From: Ignavibacteriales bacterium | GTDB lineage: Bacteria; Bacteroidota; Ignavibacteria; Ignavibacteriales; Ignavibacteriaceae | Direction of reading: 5' to 3' | Length of the DNA: 64,000 bases | Assembly: GCA_003538625.1 (NCBI GenBank) | Contig: DPRR01000039.1 | Location: 57,571-121,570, forward strand | In this document: positions 44,525-53,701 of the stretch, in pieces | Layout: every line of letters starts with the position of its first letter | How positions within the stretch are numbered: the first letter of the stretch is position 1 | The notes under the pieces: model-generated | What the model saw: only the letters and a program-made list of their open reading frames with translations | What the model was told of the DNA's origin: nothing | The model's database searches: none | Made by a program: the position numbers and the translations under genes

Positions 44525-45562
44525 TCAATTAACTTCCCAGGTATTGCCGCCAAATAGAACATCGGCAAGATCGCCCTGCCCTTTTTTCTTTTTAACATCT
44601 TCAATCTGACCAACTAAACCTTCATCATAAGTAGGTTTTAATACCTGTCTGAAAACTCCTATAGGAGTCGGAAGGCCGGGAATTTCTGTAAAGGTGGATA
44701 ATATTGCCGAACGCACAGGACTTTCTTCAAATTCATCATGAATCCACAAATCATCCTTAGAAAATTGTCCGTTCGTAAGATCCACAACTCGTGGAGAAAA
44801 ACCATCAAGTTTAATTCCTTTATCGGCATTCTTACCAAATACCATAGGTTTACCCTGTTCAAGAACTAAAACATTGTCATCCTTAGTTTCTTTTTCTGTA
44901 AGAATCGAGAAGGCGCCATCATTAAATATATTACAGTTTTGATATACTTCTAAGAATGCAAGTCCTTTGTGCTTGCCAGCTCTTTTAATCATTTCCTGTA
45001 GATGTTTGGTATGTCTGTCTATTGAACGGGCAACAAACGTTGCTTCCGATCCGGTTGCAAGCATCGTTGGATTAAAAGGATAATCAACACTTCCGTACGG
45101 AGTGGTTTTGGTAACTTTTCCTTTTTCAGAAGTTGGAGAATACTGACCTTTAGTTAATCCATAAATTCTATTGTTAAATAACAGAACTTTTATATCAATA
45201 TTTTTTCTACAAGCATGGATAAAATGATTGCCGCCGATACTAAGCAAATCACCATCACCGGTTGCTACCCAAACAGAAAGTTTAGGGTTACCGAGCTTAA
45301 CTCCGGTTGCAAGAATTGGTGCCCGACCATGAATACCATGAAAACCATAAGTATCCATATAGTAAGGAAAACGACTTGAACATCCGATTCCGGATATCCA
45401 TACAACATCCTCTTTTGGAACATCAATAATTTCCGGAAAAGTTCTTTGAACCTGAGCAAGTATCGAATAATCTCCACATCCCGGACACCATCTAACTTCC
45501 TGATCAGATGCAAAATCTTTAGCAGTTAATTTAGCCGTCTTTACTTCAACTTTATTTTCCAT
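44525..45562 (-). CDS. korB: 2-oxoacid:ferredoxin oxidoreductase, beta subunit
   Basis: A 345-residue beta subunit holding thiamine diphosphate. Seen: the metal-cluster-like motif RWCPGCGDYS near 26-34, the TPP/Mg site ATGDGDLLSIGGNH ... NNRIYGLTKGQ, and a C-terminal tail. With the alpha-gamma subunit it oxidises a 2-oxoacid plus CoA to acyl-CoA and CO2 with reduced ferredoxin, or runs in reverse as a carboxylase. 2-oxoglutarate is the likeliest substrate by similarity to KorAB; pyruvate is possible. Overlaps the end of korA by 11 bp, with its ribosome site (GGAGGAAAAA) inside korA. Confidence 0.92.
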   Translation of the reverse strand: MENKVEVKTAKLTAKDFASDQEVRWCPGCGDYSILAQVQRTFPEIIDVPKEDVVWISGIGCSSRFPYYMDTYGFHGIHGRAPILATGVKLGNPKLSVWVATGDGDLLSIGGNHFIHACRKNIDIKVLLFNNRIYGLTKGQYSPTSEKGKVTKTTPYGSVDYPFNPTMLATGSEATFVARSIDRHTKHLQEMIKRAGKHKGLAFLEVYQNCNIFNDGAFSILTEKETKDDNVLVLEQGKPMVFGKNADKGIKLDGFSPRVVDLTNGQFSKDDLWIHDEFEESPVRSAILSTFTEIPGLPTPIGVFRQVLKPTYDEGLVGQIEDVKKKKGQGDLADVLFGGNTWEVN

Positions 45563-47399
45563 TTTTTCCTCCGAGTGTTTCCTTAATCTTTTCTAAAATA
45601 TCCGATACTCTGAATGGTAATCCTCTGACAACATTAAACTGAACAACATCAACCAAATACTCACTCTTAATAAGCTTAGCTAATTGCCCAAGATTAATTT
45701 CGGGAATAAGTACTTTATTAAATCTTTTAAGTACTTCGCCGGTATTTTTGGGGAACGGATTGACATACTGTAAATGAGCCTGAGAAACAGTCATACCAAG
45801 CGCTTTTGCTTTTATGACAGCTTCTTTAATTGCACCATAGGTACCACCCCATCCTAATACAAGAAGTTCACCTTGCTGTTCGCCATCAACTTCAAGCTCA
45901 GGAATATCATTTTCTATATTCTTTATTTTTTGTGCACGAAGATGAATCATTTTATTATGGTTATCGGGATCATAATTAACTGTACCATAAATATCCGCTT
46001 TTTCAAGTCCGCCAATTCGATGTTCCAAATCAGGTGTACCGGGAATTGCCCACGGTCTCGCAAGAAATTCATCTCTTAGATACGGATAAAATCCTTCTTT
46101 CTCAGTTCTAAATTTCACATCAATCTTAGGCAATGAATCTACAGAAGGAATTCTCCATGGTTCACTTCCATTTGCAATATAACCATCTGTTAAAAGGATA
46201 ACAGGAGTCATATATTTAAGAGCAATTCTTGATGCTTCGATAGCCATATAAAAACAATCACGCGGAGTTTTTGCAGCAAGCACTGCAACAGGAGCTTCAC
46301 CGTTTCTTCCGACAACGGCTTGAAGTAAATCTGCTTGTTCGGTTTTTGTAGGCAATCCTGTACTTGGTCCGCCGCGTTGAACATTAATAATAACAAGCGG
46401 CAATTCGGTCATAACCGCTAACCCGATTGCTTCTGTCTTTAACGCTAATCCTGGCCCGCTGGTAGTAGTAATTGCAAGATTACCGGTAAACGCCGCTCCA
46501 ATAGCAGAGGTAACACCAGCAATCTCATCCTCGGCTTGAAAAGTTTTGACACCAAAATTTTTAAAGTTGCTTAAATACTGTAGAATTTCAGTTGCAGGTG
46601 TAATAGGATAAGAACCTAAGTATAAAGGCAAGCCGCTTAAAACTGATGCCGCAAGAAAACCATAAGCAGTAGCTTCGTTACCTGCGATGTTTCTGTAAGT
46701 TCCTTTTGGAAGTTTTGCAGATACAACATCATATCTTGTAGTAAAAGCTTCTGTCATTTCACCAAAATAATATCCGGCATTCAGTGCTTTTGTATTTGCA
46801 TCAACAAACTGCGGATGTTTTTTAAATTTATCCTGAATCCAATCCAAAGTATTTTGAACAGGTCTGTTATAAAGCCAATACATTAAACCAAGTGCAAAAA
46901 AGTTTTTACATCTTGCAACTTCTTTTGGTGAAAGTGATGTGCCTTCAAGAGCGTTTTCAGTAAGAGTGCTTATTGGAACGCTAAAAACTGTATAGCCATT
47001 CAGAGTACCGTCATCCAAAGGATTTGATTCATAATGTGCTAACTTCAAATTCTTTAAATCAAATGCATCTGTGTTTACTATTATTATTCCATTCTTTTTT
47101 ATCTCTGCAAGGTTTTTCTTTAATGCAGCAGGATTCATTGCAACCAGTACGTCCGGTTGATCACCGGGAGTATGAATATCTTCACTGCTGAAATGTAATT
47201 GGAATCCGCTAACACCATAAATAGTACCGGCAGGGGCACGAATTTCAGCAGGATAATCCGGAAGGGTATTTAAATCATTACCAACGAATGCAGTAGTATC
47301 ACTAAACTGAGATCCGGTGAGCTGCATACCATCTCCTGAATCTCCGGCAAAGCGAACTGTAACTTCACTTAGCTGTTGAACTTCTTTTTCTTTAGCCAT
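45552..47399 (-). CDS. korA: 2-oxoacid:ferredoxin oxidoreductase, fused gamma-alpha subunit
   Basis: A 615-residue subunit with an N-terminal gamma domain (TVRFAGDSGDGMQLTG, about 10-190) fused to the alpha domain (about 225-615; YLGSYPITPATEILQYL, TTSGPGLALKTE, INVQRGGPSTGLPTKTEQ). This domain order is the KorA type of OGOR in anaerobes and in reverse-TCA organisms. No delta ferredoxin-like subunit is present, so an outside ferredoxin is needed. Direction of reaction in this cell cannot be told from sequence. Confidence 0.93.
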   Translation of the reverse strand: MAKEKEVQQLSEVTVRFAGDSGDGMQLTGSQFSDTTAFVGNDLNTLPDYPAEIRAPAGTIYGVSGFQLHFSSEDIHTPGDQPDVLVAMNPAALKKNLAEIKKNGIIIVNTDAFDLKNLKLAHYESNPLDDGTLNGYTVFSVPISTLTENALEGTSLSPKEVARCKNFFALGLMYWLYNRPVQNTLDWIQDKFKKHPQFVDANTKALNAGYYFGEMTEAFTTRYDVVSAKLPKGTYRNIAGNEATAYGFLAASVLSGLPLYLGSYPITPATEILQYLSNFKNFGVKTFQAEDEIAGVTSAIGAAFTGNLAITTTSGPGLALKTEAIGLAVMTELPLVIINVQRGGPSTGLPTKTEQADLLQAVVGRNGEAPVAVLAAKTPRDCFYMAIEASRIALKYMTPVILLTDGYIANGSEPWRIPSVDSLPKIDVKFRTEKEGFYPYLRDEFLARPWAIPGTPDLEHRIGGLEKADIYGTVNYDPDNHNKMIHLRAQKIKNIENDIPELEVDGEQQGELLVLGWGGTYGAIKEAVIKAKALGMTVSQAHLQYVNPFPKNTGEVLKRFNKVLIPEINLGQLAKLIKSEYLVDVVQFNVVRGLPFRVSDILEKIKETLGGKNGK

Positions 47400-47511
47400 G
47401 TTTCTCTCTTTAAATTAAAATATTTGCTATTTCAAAACTAATAAGACTGTTATGAATTTACAATTGATTTTTAAAGCGCAGATATTAAAGAAGCACTGAA
47501 GTATTTGTAGA

Positions 47512-49149
47512 CTATCTTCTCCATCCTTGTACTATCGGATATCTTCTTCCAATTCCAAATGCTTTGGACGAAACTCGCAGCGCAGGTGCAGCTTGATTTC
47601 TCTTAAATTCATTCATATCCACCATCCTCAATACACGCTTTATCAATTCGTCATCAACTATTACCTCTTTAATCTCAATATACTCTTTATTTTCCTCAAG
47701 ATACATTCTTAAAATTTTATCAAGTACTTCATAAGGGGGTAAAGTATCCTGATCCGTTTGATTAAGTTTTAGTTCTGCTGATGGAGCTTTATTGATGATT
47801 GAAAGAGGAATTATTTCGCTTTTTCTATTTATGTAGTTTGCAATTTTATAAACATCGGTCTTGTACACATCAGCAATCACTGCTAATCCGCCGCACATAT
47901 CGCCATAAAGAGTGCAATACCCTACTGCCATTTCAGATTTATTTCCTGTTGTAAGTAAAAGATTTCCAAAATTATTTGAATAAGCCATCAAGTAAATTCC
48001 TCTTACGCGTGCTTGTAAGTTTTCTTCTGTAAGAGATTTTAAATTTTTATCAAACACAGATTCCAATTGAGAAATTGTTTCATCAACAATTGGTTGAATG
48101 CTGACATTGTTTGATTTAATTCCAAGATTTGAAATTAAATCTTCAGAATCTTTAACACTTCCTTCACTTGAGTATTTTGAGGGCATTAAAATGACATGAA
48201 CATTTACGGATCCAAGCGCGTCTGCTGCGATGCATGTCACTAGAGCAGAATCTATTCCCCCGCTTAAACCAATAAGTACGCTTTTAAATCCCAACTTTTC
48301 ACAGTACTCTTTTAATCCAAATACAAGCGAGTTATATATTTCTTCTTCAAAACTAGCTTCACAATTAATAATTGGGTTATAATTTTCCAAAGTGTCAAAT
48401 AAAATAAAATCTTCTTTAAATGATTTACCAAGCATGACAAGGTCACCATCCGAATTAAAACACATGCTTGCACCATCAAAAATTAAATCAGTCTGCGCTC
48501 CTACGCAGCATACGTATGCCAGAGGAATTTTGTCTTTCTTTGTTAATACAGACAACATTTCTTTTCTTGCAGCCCGTTTTCCATAGGAGTAAGGACTCGC
48601 AGAAATGTTTATCAGAATTGATGCATCTTGTTTTAATAATTCCTGTATTGGATCTTTGTGATATCTTCTTCTGTACCAGTAATCGGCATCATTCCAGATA
48701 TCTTCACAAATTGATATGCCAAGCTTTTCACCTTTAAAATTAAATACCAAAACGTCTTTTGCGGAATCAAAATATCTCATCTCATCAAATACGTCGTAGT
48801 TTGGTATTAATGTTTTGTGCTGAACAAATTGAATTTTTCCCTGATAACATAATAAAGCCGAATTATGTATGTCGGTTCCAATCAAATCATTGTCTTCTGT
48901 TATTGCCCCAAAAATTAATCCGACATCTTTTGTTTCGGATGCAATTTCCTGAGCAGCTTGATTTACTGCTTCACGAAATTCTTTTTTTTCAACAAGATCT
49001 AATGGCGGATAGCCGACAAGTGATAGTTCAGGAAAGATTGCAAGATCGGCTTTTGCTTCTATTGCTTTTTTATATCCATCTAAAATCTTTCGCTTATTAT
49101 ATTTCAGATCTCCAATAATTGGATCTATTTGGCAAAGAGCTATTTTCAT
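47512..49149 (-). CDS. nadE: Glutamine-dependent NAD+ synthetase
   Basis: A 545-residue two-domain enzyme. Residues 1-255: nitrilase-type glutaminase with the Glu-Lys-Cys triad (FPELSLVGYPP, FVQHKTLIPN, LGISICEDIWND). Residues 275-545: NAD synthase domain with P-loop LIGLSGGIDSAL and the downstream TTGNKSEMAVGYCTLYGDM motif. It amidates nicotinic acid adenine dinucleotide with ammonia drawn from glutamine. Single-gene unit. Confidence 0.96.
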   Translation of the reverse strand: MKIALCQIDPIIGDLKYNKRKILDGYKKAIEAKADLAIFPELSLVGYPPLDLVEKKEFREAVNQAAQEIASETKDVGLIFGAITEDNDLIGTDIHNSALLCYQGKIQFVQHKTLIPNYDVFDEMRYFDSAKDVLVFNFKGEKLGISICEDIWNDADYWYRRRYHKDPIQELLKQDASILINISASPYSYGKRAARKEMLSVLTKKDKIPLAYVCCVGAQTDLIFDGASMCFNSDGDLVMLGKSFKEDFILFDTLENYNPIINCEASFEEEIYNSLVFGLKEYCEKLGFKSVLIGLSGGIDSALVTCIAADALGSVNVHVILMPSKYSSEGSVKDSEDLISNLGIKSNNVSIQPIVDETISQLESVFDKNLKSLTEENLQARVRGIYLMAYSNNFGNLLLTTGNKSEMAVGYCTLYGDMCGGLAVIADVYKTDVYKIANYINRKSEIIPLSIINKAPSAELKLNQTDQDTLPPYEVLDKILRMYLEENKEYIEIKEVIVDDELIKRVLRMVDMNEFKRNQAAPALRVSSKAFGIGRRYPIVQGWRR

Positions 49150-49262
49150 GTAAGGATACTGTAATAAAGATTTAATAAAATGTTGTAACTAAAATAAGCT
49201 AAGTTTTACATTTTGCAATAAGAGTAATTTCCTTAGTGTTATAGAGAAAATATTTACTTGCG

Positions 49263-49290
49263 ACTTAAATATAATGTATATATTTTAAGT
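49263..49290 (+). promoter_or_regulatory. Candidate VapBC operator over the -10 box
   Basis: Inverted repeat ACTTAAA (49263-49269) and TTTAAGT (49284-49290) with an AT-alternating centre, 23 bp before the vapB start. TATAAT at 49270-49275 lies inside it, so binding would block the promoter, as expected for autoregulation by an antitoxin of the AbrB type. Confidence 0.5.
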
Positions 49291-49312
49291 ATAGACATTT
49301 AAGGTGATAAAA

Positions 49313-49543
49313 ATGGAAACAGCAAAAGTATTTGATAGTGGAAATAGTCAGGCAATCCGAATTCCAAAAAAATTTAAATTGAAAGGTAAAGAAGCTTACA
49401 TCACTAAAATCGGAGACGCAATTGTGATTCTTCCAATGAAACAAAAGTGGAATTCACTGATTGGAAGTCTGGATAAATTTTCATCTGATTTTCTTGCTGA
49501 AAGAATTCAACCGGATTTAGAATCGAGAGAAGAAATATTTTAA
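49313..49543 (+). CDS. vapB: VapB-type antitoxin (AbrB/MazE fold)
   Basis: A 76-residue antitoxin. Seen: the swapped-hairpin AbrB pattern AKVFDSGNSQAIRIPKKFKL in the first 25 residues and a disordered acidic tail (DLESREEIF) that would block the toxin. Start: ATG at 49313 after AAGGTGAT; a GTG at 49304 overlaps that ribosome site and is not used. Its stop overlaps the toxin ATG (TAATG). Confidence 0.88.
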   Translation: METAKVFDSGNSQAIRIPKKFKLKGKEAYITKIGDAIVILPMKQKWNSLIGSLDKFSSDFLAERIQPDLESREEIF

Positions 49544-49944
49544 TGAAATATTTACTAGATACCAACATCTGCATATATATTATCAAGAAAAAACCGGCAA
49601 GTGTTATTAAAAAATTTGAAAAGCTTAAGTCCGGTAGTGTTGCTATATCAACAATAACACTATCCGAACTTTACAATGGTGTTGCAAAAAGTTCAAAGCC
49701 GAATGAAAATATGATTGCTCTTCAGGAATTTATTTCTCCGTTAGAAATCTTAGACTTTACTCATGATGATTCATTAATTTATGGAAAAATTAGAACTGAA
49801 CTTGAGAAAAAAGGTTCACCAATCGGAGCTATGGATTTGCTAATTGCCTCAATTGCTAAAAGACAGGATTTGATTTTGGTTACAAATAACACAAAGGAAT
49901 TTGTTAAAATTTTTGATTTGAAAATTGAGAATTGGGTAGAATAA
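49543..49944 (+). CDS. vapC: VapC-type PIN domain toxin
   Basis: A 133-residue PIN nuclease. Seen: KYLLDTNICIYIIKKKP with the first acidic residue, STITLSELYNGVAKS with the conserved Glu, GAMDLLIASIAK with Asp, and LVTNNTKEF; all four acidic/PIN positions are present, so it should be an active RNase, often cutting initiator tRNA or rRNA. Coupled to vapB. Confidence 0.9.
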   Translation: MKYLLDTNICIYIIKKKPASVIKKFEKLKSGSVAISTITLSELYNGVAKSSKPNENMIALQEFISPLEILDFTHDDSLIYGKIRTELEKKGSPIGAMDLLIASIAKRQDLILVTNNTKEFVKIFDLKIENWVE

Positions 49945-50098
49945 ATAAAATACCTCCATTCACCGACTCCACTCGCCCGACGATAAACTGATTTTCCCTA
50001 ATTTAATAAACATCTACCGCTGGTACTATAAAAAAAGCCTTCTGTGTATTTCTTTACTATTATTGCAACAGAAATTACAGACTGAAAGGAGTTCTGAA

Positions 50099-50575
50099 AT
50101 GTATAAAAAACTTTATCGCTCGGTAACAGATAAAATGTTAGGCGGTGTTTGCGGGGGCTTAGCCGAATACTTTGCAATTGATCCGGTTATTGTACGATTA
50201 ATATTTGTGCTGGCAGTTATCTTTGGCGGCAGTGGAATTTTGGCATACATTATTTTGTGGATTATTATTCCCCAAAAGCCATATATAATTACGCCTTATA
50301 ATACTAATCCGCCCAGCGGTAGTTCACAGCCTGAATCAGATGAAAAAAAAAGTGAAAACACACAGGTAAATATGAATGCTATGAATAATAATACTCAGAA
50401 TAACAGATCGATATATGCAGGTGCATTTTTAATACTTTTAGGCGGAATATTTCTTTTAGATAATTTTATTCCGCATTTTCACTTTGGTGATTTTTGGCCG
50501 CTAATTCTTATTGGATTAGGTTTGGCGATTATACTGAATGCAAAAAATAAAACTGTAAATGAGGTAAGACAATGA
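50099..50575 (+). CDS. PspC domain membrane protein
   Basis: A 158-residue protein with an N-terminal PspC domain (LYRSVTDKMLGGVCGGLAEY ... IILWIIIPQKP, about 4-58), a polar Asn/Ser-rich linker (65-98), and a C-terminal two-span LiaF-like transmembrane region (AGAFLILLGGIFLLDNF, FWPLILIGLGLAIIL). Linked to envelope stress sensing in other bacteria. AAAGGAG precedes ATG 50099; an upstream extension is unlikely. Overlaps the next gene by 4 bp. Confidence 0.82.
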   Translation: MYKKLYRSVTDKMLGGVCGGLAEYFAIDPVIVRLIFVLAVIFGGSGILAYIILWIIIPQKPYIITPYNTNPPSGSSQPESDEKKSENTQVNMNAMNNNTQNNRSIYAGAFLILLGGIFLLDNFIPHFHFGDFWPLILIGLGLAIILNAKNKTVNEVRQ

Positions 50576-51489
50576 AAACTTCAAACATTTTTTGGGGTGT
50601 ATTTTTTATTTCGATTGGTGGTTTGGTTTTAATTGGAAACCTGACTGACCTCAATTTTACATGGAATTCAGCATGGAAATTTTGGCCGATGGTTCTGGTA
50701 TTAATCGGAGTTTCAATCTTAGTAAAAAATAAAATTGGCAAAGGAATAGTTGCAGGTCTGGCAGCATTAGTTTTAGCACTTACTATTTATGCATCAGTAA
50801 GTGCAACAACAAATCTTATTGATAATGATTTTGAACTGCATTTTGGTGATGGTGCTGCTGATTTTGACACTACTTACTTTGCACAGGAATTTTCAGATTC
50901 AATACAAACTGCAACCTTAAATTTTAGCGGCGGTGCAGGTGGTTTTAAAGTGCTTACTCCCACGGATAAATTAGTCGATATCCGCACGGAAGGAGAAGAA
51001 AATAATTATAGATTAAATAGAAATGATACGGGTACTCATTCGGATCTTTCTTTTGAAATGAAAAGCAAACACGTAAAATTTGGTAATAGTACTTACAAGA
51101 ATACTGTCGAGATGTCATTGAATTCAAAACCTGAGTGGGACTTGAACTTTGATGTGGGAGCCGCATCTTTAGATTTGGATTTGACACCTTATAAAGTTAA
51201 CAAACTGGATATAGATATGGGAGCAGCATCACTTAATGTTAAATTGGGCAGCCTTTCTGATATAACAAGATTTTCGATTAATGCGGGTGCATCGGATATG
51301 GATATTTTAATTCCTGATTCTGTAGGCTGCGAAATAAATTCTGATGCTTCACTATCAAGCAGAAACTATCAAGGATTTAAAAAGATTACTAAAAATATTT
51401 ACCGTACTGATAACTTTGATAATTCTCAAAAGAAAATTTATATCGAAATAGATTGCGGTGTTTCATCAATTGATGTTAGAAAATATTAA
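50572..51489 (+). CDS. LiaF-like membrane protein with C-terminal beta (toast-rack) domain
   Basis: A 305-residue protein. Seen: two to three N-terminal spans (7-25, 35-48, 55-75) of the LiaI-LiaF type, then a repetitive beta-rich domain with runs such as LNFDVGAASLDLDL and LDIDMGAASLNVKL, typical of DUF4097/toast-rack sheets. Forms an ATGA-coupled pair with the PspC protein, suggesting an envelope-stress module; no sensor kinase is nearby. Confidence 0.78.
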   Translation: MKTSNIFWGVFFISIGGLVLIGNLTDLNFTWNSAWKFWPMVLVLIGVSILVKNKIGKGIVAGLAALVLALTIYASVSATTNLIDNDFELHFGDGAADFDTTYFAQEFSDSIQTATLNFSGGAGGFKVLTPTDKLVDIRTEGEENNYRLNRNDTGTHSDLSFEMKSKHVKFGNSTYKNTVEMSLNSKPEWDLNFDVGAASLDLDLTPYKVNKLDIDMGAASLNVKLGSLSDITRFSINAGASDMDILIPDSVGCEINSDASLSSRNYQGFKKITKNIYRTDNFDNSQKKIYIEIDCGVSSIDVRKY

Positions 51490-51541
51490 ATCAATATCGT
51501 AAAACTCTTTGGAGATTTAAATATTACTTTACAATTAAATT

Positions 51542-51570
51542 GGCGATTTATTTAAATCGCCTATTTTTTT
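51542..51570 (+). terminator. Terminator of the PspC/LiaF pair
   Basis: GGCGATTT/AAATCGCC stem with a short loop, followed by TATTTTTTT on the plus strand. The T-tract runs into the last codons of the convergent alkyltransferase-like gene. Confidence 0.85.
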
Positions 51571-51956
51571 GATCTTGACTTTCGGGTAGACCTGGACTTT
51601 GATTTAAATTGAGGTTTCCATAAATGCTTATCTAAATTAACGCAGCCATTTTTATCAAACTCCACCCCTTCTCCTCGAAGCAGTTCTTCCATTAAATTCG
51701 GATCACCAAAATGGATCTTACCGGTTAATGCACCAAACCTGTTTACAACTCTATGCGCAGGTATATCAGGTCCGCATCCGTTTAACGCCCAGCCAACAGT
51801 TCTTGCGGATGATCGAATTCCGCAAGCTTCAGCAATATCTCCATAAGTAGATACTTTTCCATAAGGAATTTTTTTTGTGATTTTATAAACTTTATTAAAG
51901 AAATCTTTTTTTGATTTTGAATCTTTCACTTCTTGTTTAGTTGATTTTTTTGCCAT
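51561..51956 (-). CDS. Alkyltransferase-like protein (MGMT fold, no active-site Cys)
   Basis: About 131 residues from ATG 51956. Seen: the DNA-binding helix-turn-helix and arginine-finger region GKVSTYGDIAEACGIRSSAR and the active-site loop, which reads IPAHRVVNR where true O6-alkylguanine transferases have PCHRV. With Ala in place of the methyl-accepting Cys it cannot repair directly and belongs with the ATL proteins that flag alkylated bases for nucleotide excision repair. The C-terminal tail is very basic. The start is uncertain: an upstream ATG at 51962 is equally possible, and the open frame goes on to 52067, overlapping the divergent gene. Confidence 0.85.
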   Translation of the reverse strand: MAKKSTKQEVKDSKSKKDFFNKVYKITKKIPYGKVSTYGDIAEACGIRSSARTVGWALNGCGPDIPAHRVVNRFGALTGKIHFGDPNLMEELLRGEGVEFDKNGCVNLDKHLWKPQFKSKSRSTRKSRSKK

Positions 51957-52038
51957 TCTCATTTTTCTTAAAACTTTCTTGGGTATTTTATTCCAGTTTT
52001 GCAATATTTCATAAGCAAAATGAAAAGAAACTTTATTT

Positions 52039-53049
52039 ATGGCAAGTTTAAAAAGAAGAATAATCAAATATAAAATTTGGTTAAAAGAATTATTTCGTTT
52101 CTGTCCAATCAGTAAAATAAAAGTTGATCACGATAATTTATTTTTAGTGTGTGGTCATCGCGGCTCGCCGGTTAATGAACCTGAAAATACAATTCCTTCT
52201 TTTGAAAGAGCTTTGCGCGAAGGAGTTAATTCTCTCGAGACTGATCTTTGTGTTACAAAAGACAAAGAAGTAATTCTCTGGCATGATTGGAATCCCGATG
52301 AGCTTGTAGCGTTAATTCGCGAAAGAGGATTTGAACCTGAAGTGGCGTACAAACCTGATTTTCCAGCGCCTTTTAGCGGATTAAGAAATAAAACAAGTGA
52401 AACAAACCTGGAGGAATTCAGAAAATATTTTAATTATATCAAAAAAGATGAAACTGAATCGGTTCACGCTCATATACCTACTTTAACTGAATTTATAAAT
52501 TGGTTGAAGGATAAACCGCAAATCAAATATGTGTTTTTAGATATCAAAGTACCAAAAGATGAAAAAGAATTAATAATTGTAATTTTAGATAAATTAAATT
52601 CATTGGTAAAAGAATTTAATCCAACGGCTAAGTTTATCATCGAAACTTTTTATAGGGATATACTGGAACTTGCAAAACAAAAGTATCCGGATCTAAATTA
52701 CAGTTTGGATGTAGAACTTCCACCAGGATTTATATTTTTACCCAGAATTCACAGCACTGTAAAAGTAGCATCTACAAATAAAAATAATGTTGCAATAATT
52801 ATGCGTCCAAGGCAAATAACATTTGCAAGCTGGGTAACTTTTAGAAGAGTAATCTGGTATGATGTAAGAAGAAAGAAATTACTAAATAAAAAATCTGAGT
52901 CAGTCAAAATAGATTTTCTTGTTGGATGTACTATCAACAATAAAAAAGAAATGGAATGTTTGATAAAGAGCGGTATAAATGGAATACAAACAGATTATCC
53001 AAGAAGATTGACTAACCTTGCAAATGAATATAAACTAAGAAGAGAATAA
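52039..53049 (+). CDS. Glycerophosphodiester phosphodiesterase
   Basis: A 336-residue GDPD-family TIM barrel. Seen: CGHRGSPVNEPENTIPSFERA (catalytic His-Arg, metal Glu), SLETDLCVTKD, and LWHDW with the second catalytic His. No signal peptide, so a cytoplasmic enzyme releasing glycerol-3-phosphate from phospholipid head groups. It has an insert about 95-125 compared with minimal members. Divergent from the alkyltransferase-like gene. Confidence 0.85.
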   Translation: MASLKRRIIKYKIWLKELFRFCPISKIKVDHDNLFLVCGHRGSPVNEPENTIPSFERALREGVNSLETDLCVTKDKEVILWHDWNPDELVALIRERGFEPEVAYKPDFPAPFSGLRNKTSETNLEEFRKYFNYIKKDETESVHAHIPTLTEFINWLKDKPQIKYVFLDIKVPKDEKELIIVILDKLNSLVKEFNPTAKFIIETFYRDILELAKQKYPDLNYSLDVELPPGFIFLPRIHSTVKVASTNKNNVAIIMRPRQITFASWVTFRRVIWYDVRRKKLLNKKSESVKIDFLVGCTINNKKEMECLIKSGINGIQTDYPRRLTNLANEYKLRRE

Positions 53050-53055
53050 ATTTTT

Positions 53056-53082
53056 AAGGCAGTTTAGAAACTAAACTGCCTT
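53056..53082 (+). terminator. Strong hairpin between GDPD and the lipoprotein gene
   Basis: A perfect 12-bp stem AAGGCAGTTTAG/CTAAACTGCCTT with a 3-base loop, lying between two convergent genes. The T-tract is weak on the plus side, so it may terminate either strand imperfectly. Confidence 0.55.
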
Positions 53083-53110
53083 AGACTTACATAAACAAAT
53101 AAAATAATTT

Positions 53111-53674
53111 TTATTGTACATTTGGGTTCATTGGTGCAAAGACGCCGTCAGGATTGTATTCCCAAACCCAGGCGTGCAGAGTCCATAAGTTATCATCCGG
53201 GGTTGTCGGATCGCCCTCAAATACGCCCCATTCATCAAACGCACCTGTAAATCCATCAGGTGCATTGGCTGATAAAATAACAGGTACTGCATATTCCACA
53301 GCTACTAAACGCATTTTACCAGTTACTGGATGTGGTGAGTACACCAGTATTTCAGGTTTATCAATTTCAAATGTCTCATTTAAGTTCTCAACCTTTAAAT
53401 AATGATGACCCATTCCTGGAACAACTATATTTATGTCAACATAGCCATCAGCAATAGCATTTTCGATATTATTATATCTAGCTGTTGCAATTTTAGCAAG
53501 CTGAAGTTCTGCCATTGTAACCGGCGGAAGATTATATTGTTTTGCTAGAAATGAATCATCATTTCCGGTATTCAAATTTCCCTCAACAGGATTGCTTTCC
53601 TGCTGGTTGCAACCATAAAAAGATATTACTGCACAAAGCACCGATACTGATAAAAACACACTGAACGATTTCAT
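53111..53674 (-). CDS. Hypothetical secreted lipoprotein
   Basis: A 187-residue lipoprotein: signal with a cysteine in SFYGCNQQ (near 22), then a globular domain with GMGHHYLKVENL near 90-101 and an aromatic C-terminal block LWTLHAWVWEYNPDGVFAP. The HH and WxLHxWxW parts recur in many uncharacterised bacterial proteins that I recall without function. Next upstream are two DUF4242 proteins; the spacing of 27 bp suggests one transcription unit. Confidence 0.7.
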   Translation of the reverse strand: MKSFSVFLSVSVLCAVISFYGCNQQESNPVEGNLNTGNDDSFLAKQYNLPPVTMAELQLAKIATARYNNIENAIADGYVDINIVVPGMGHHYLKVENLNETFEIDKPEILVYSPHPVTGKMRLVAVEYAVPVILSANAPDGFTGAFDEWGVFEGDPTTPDDNLWTLHAWVWEYNPDGVFAPMNPNVQ

Positions 53675-53701
53675 AGAGCCTCCTCATTTAGATTGTTATT
53701 T

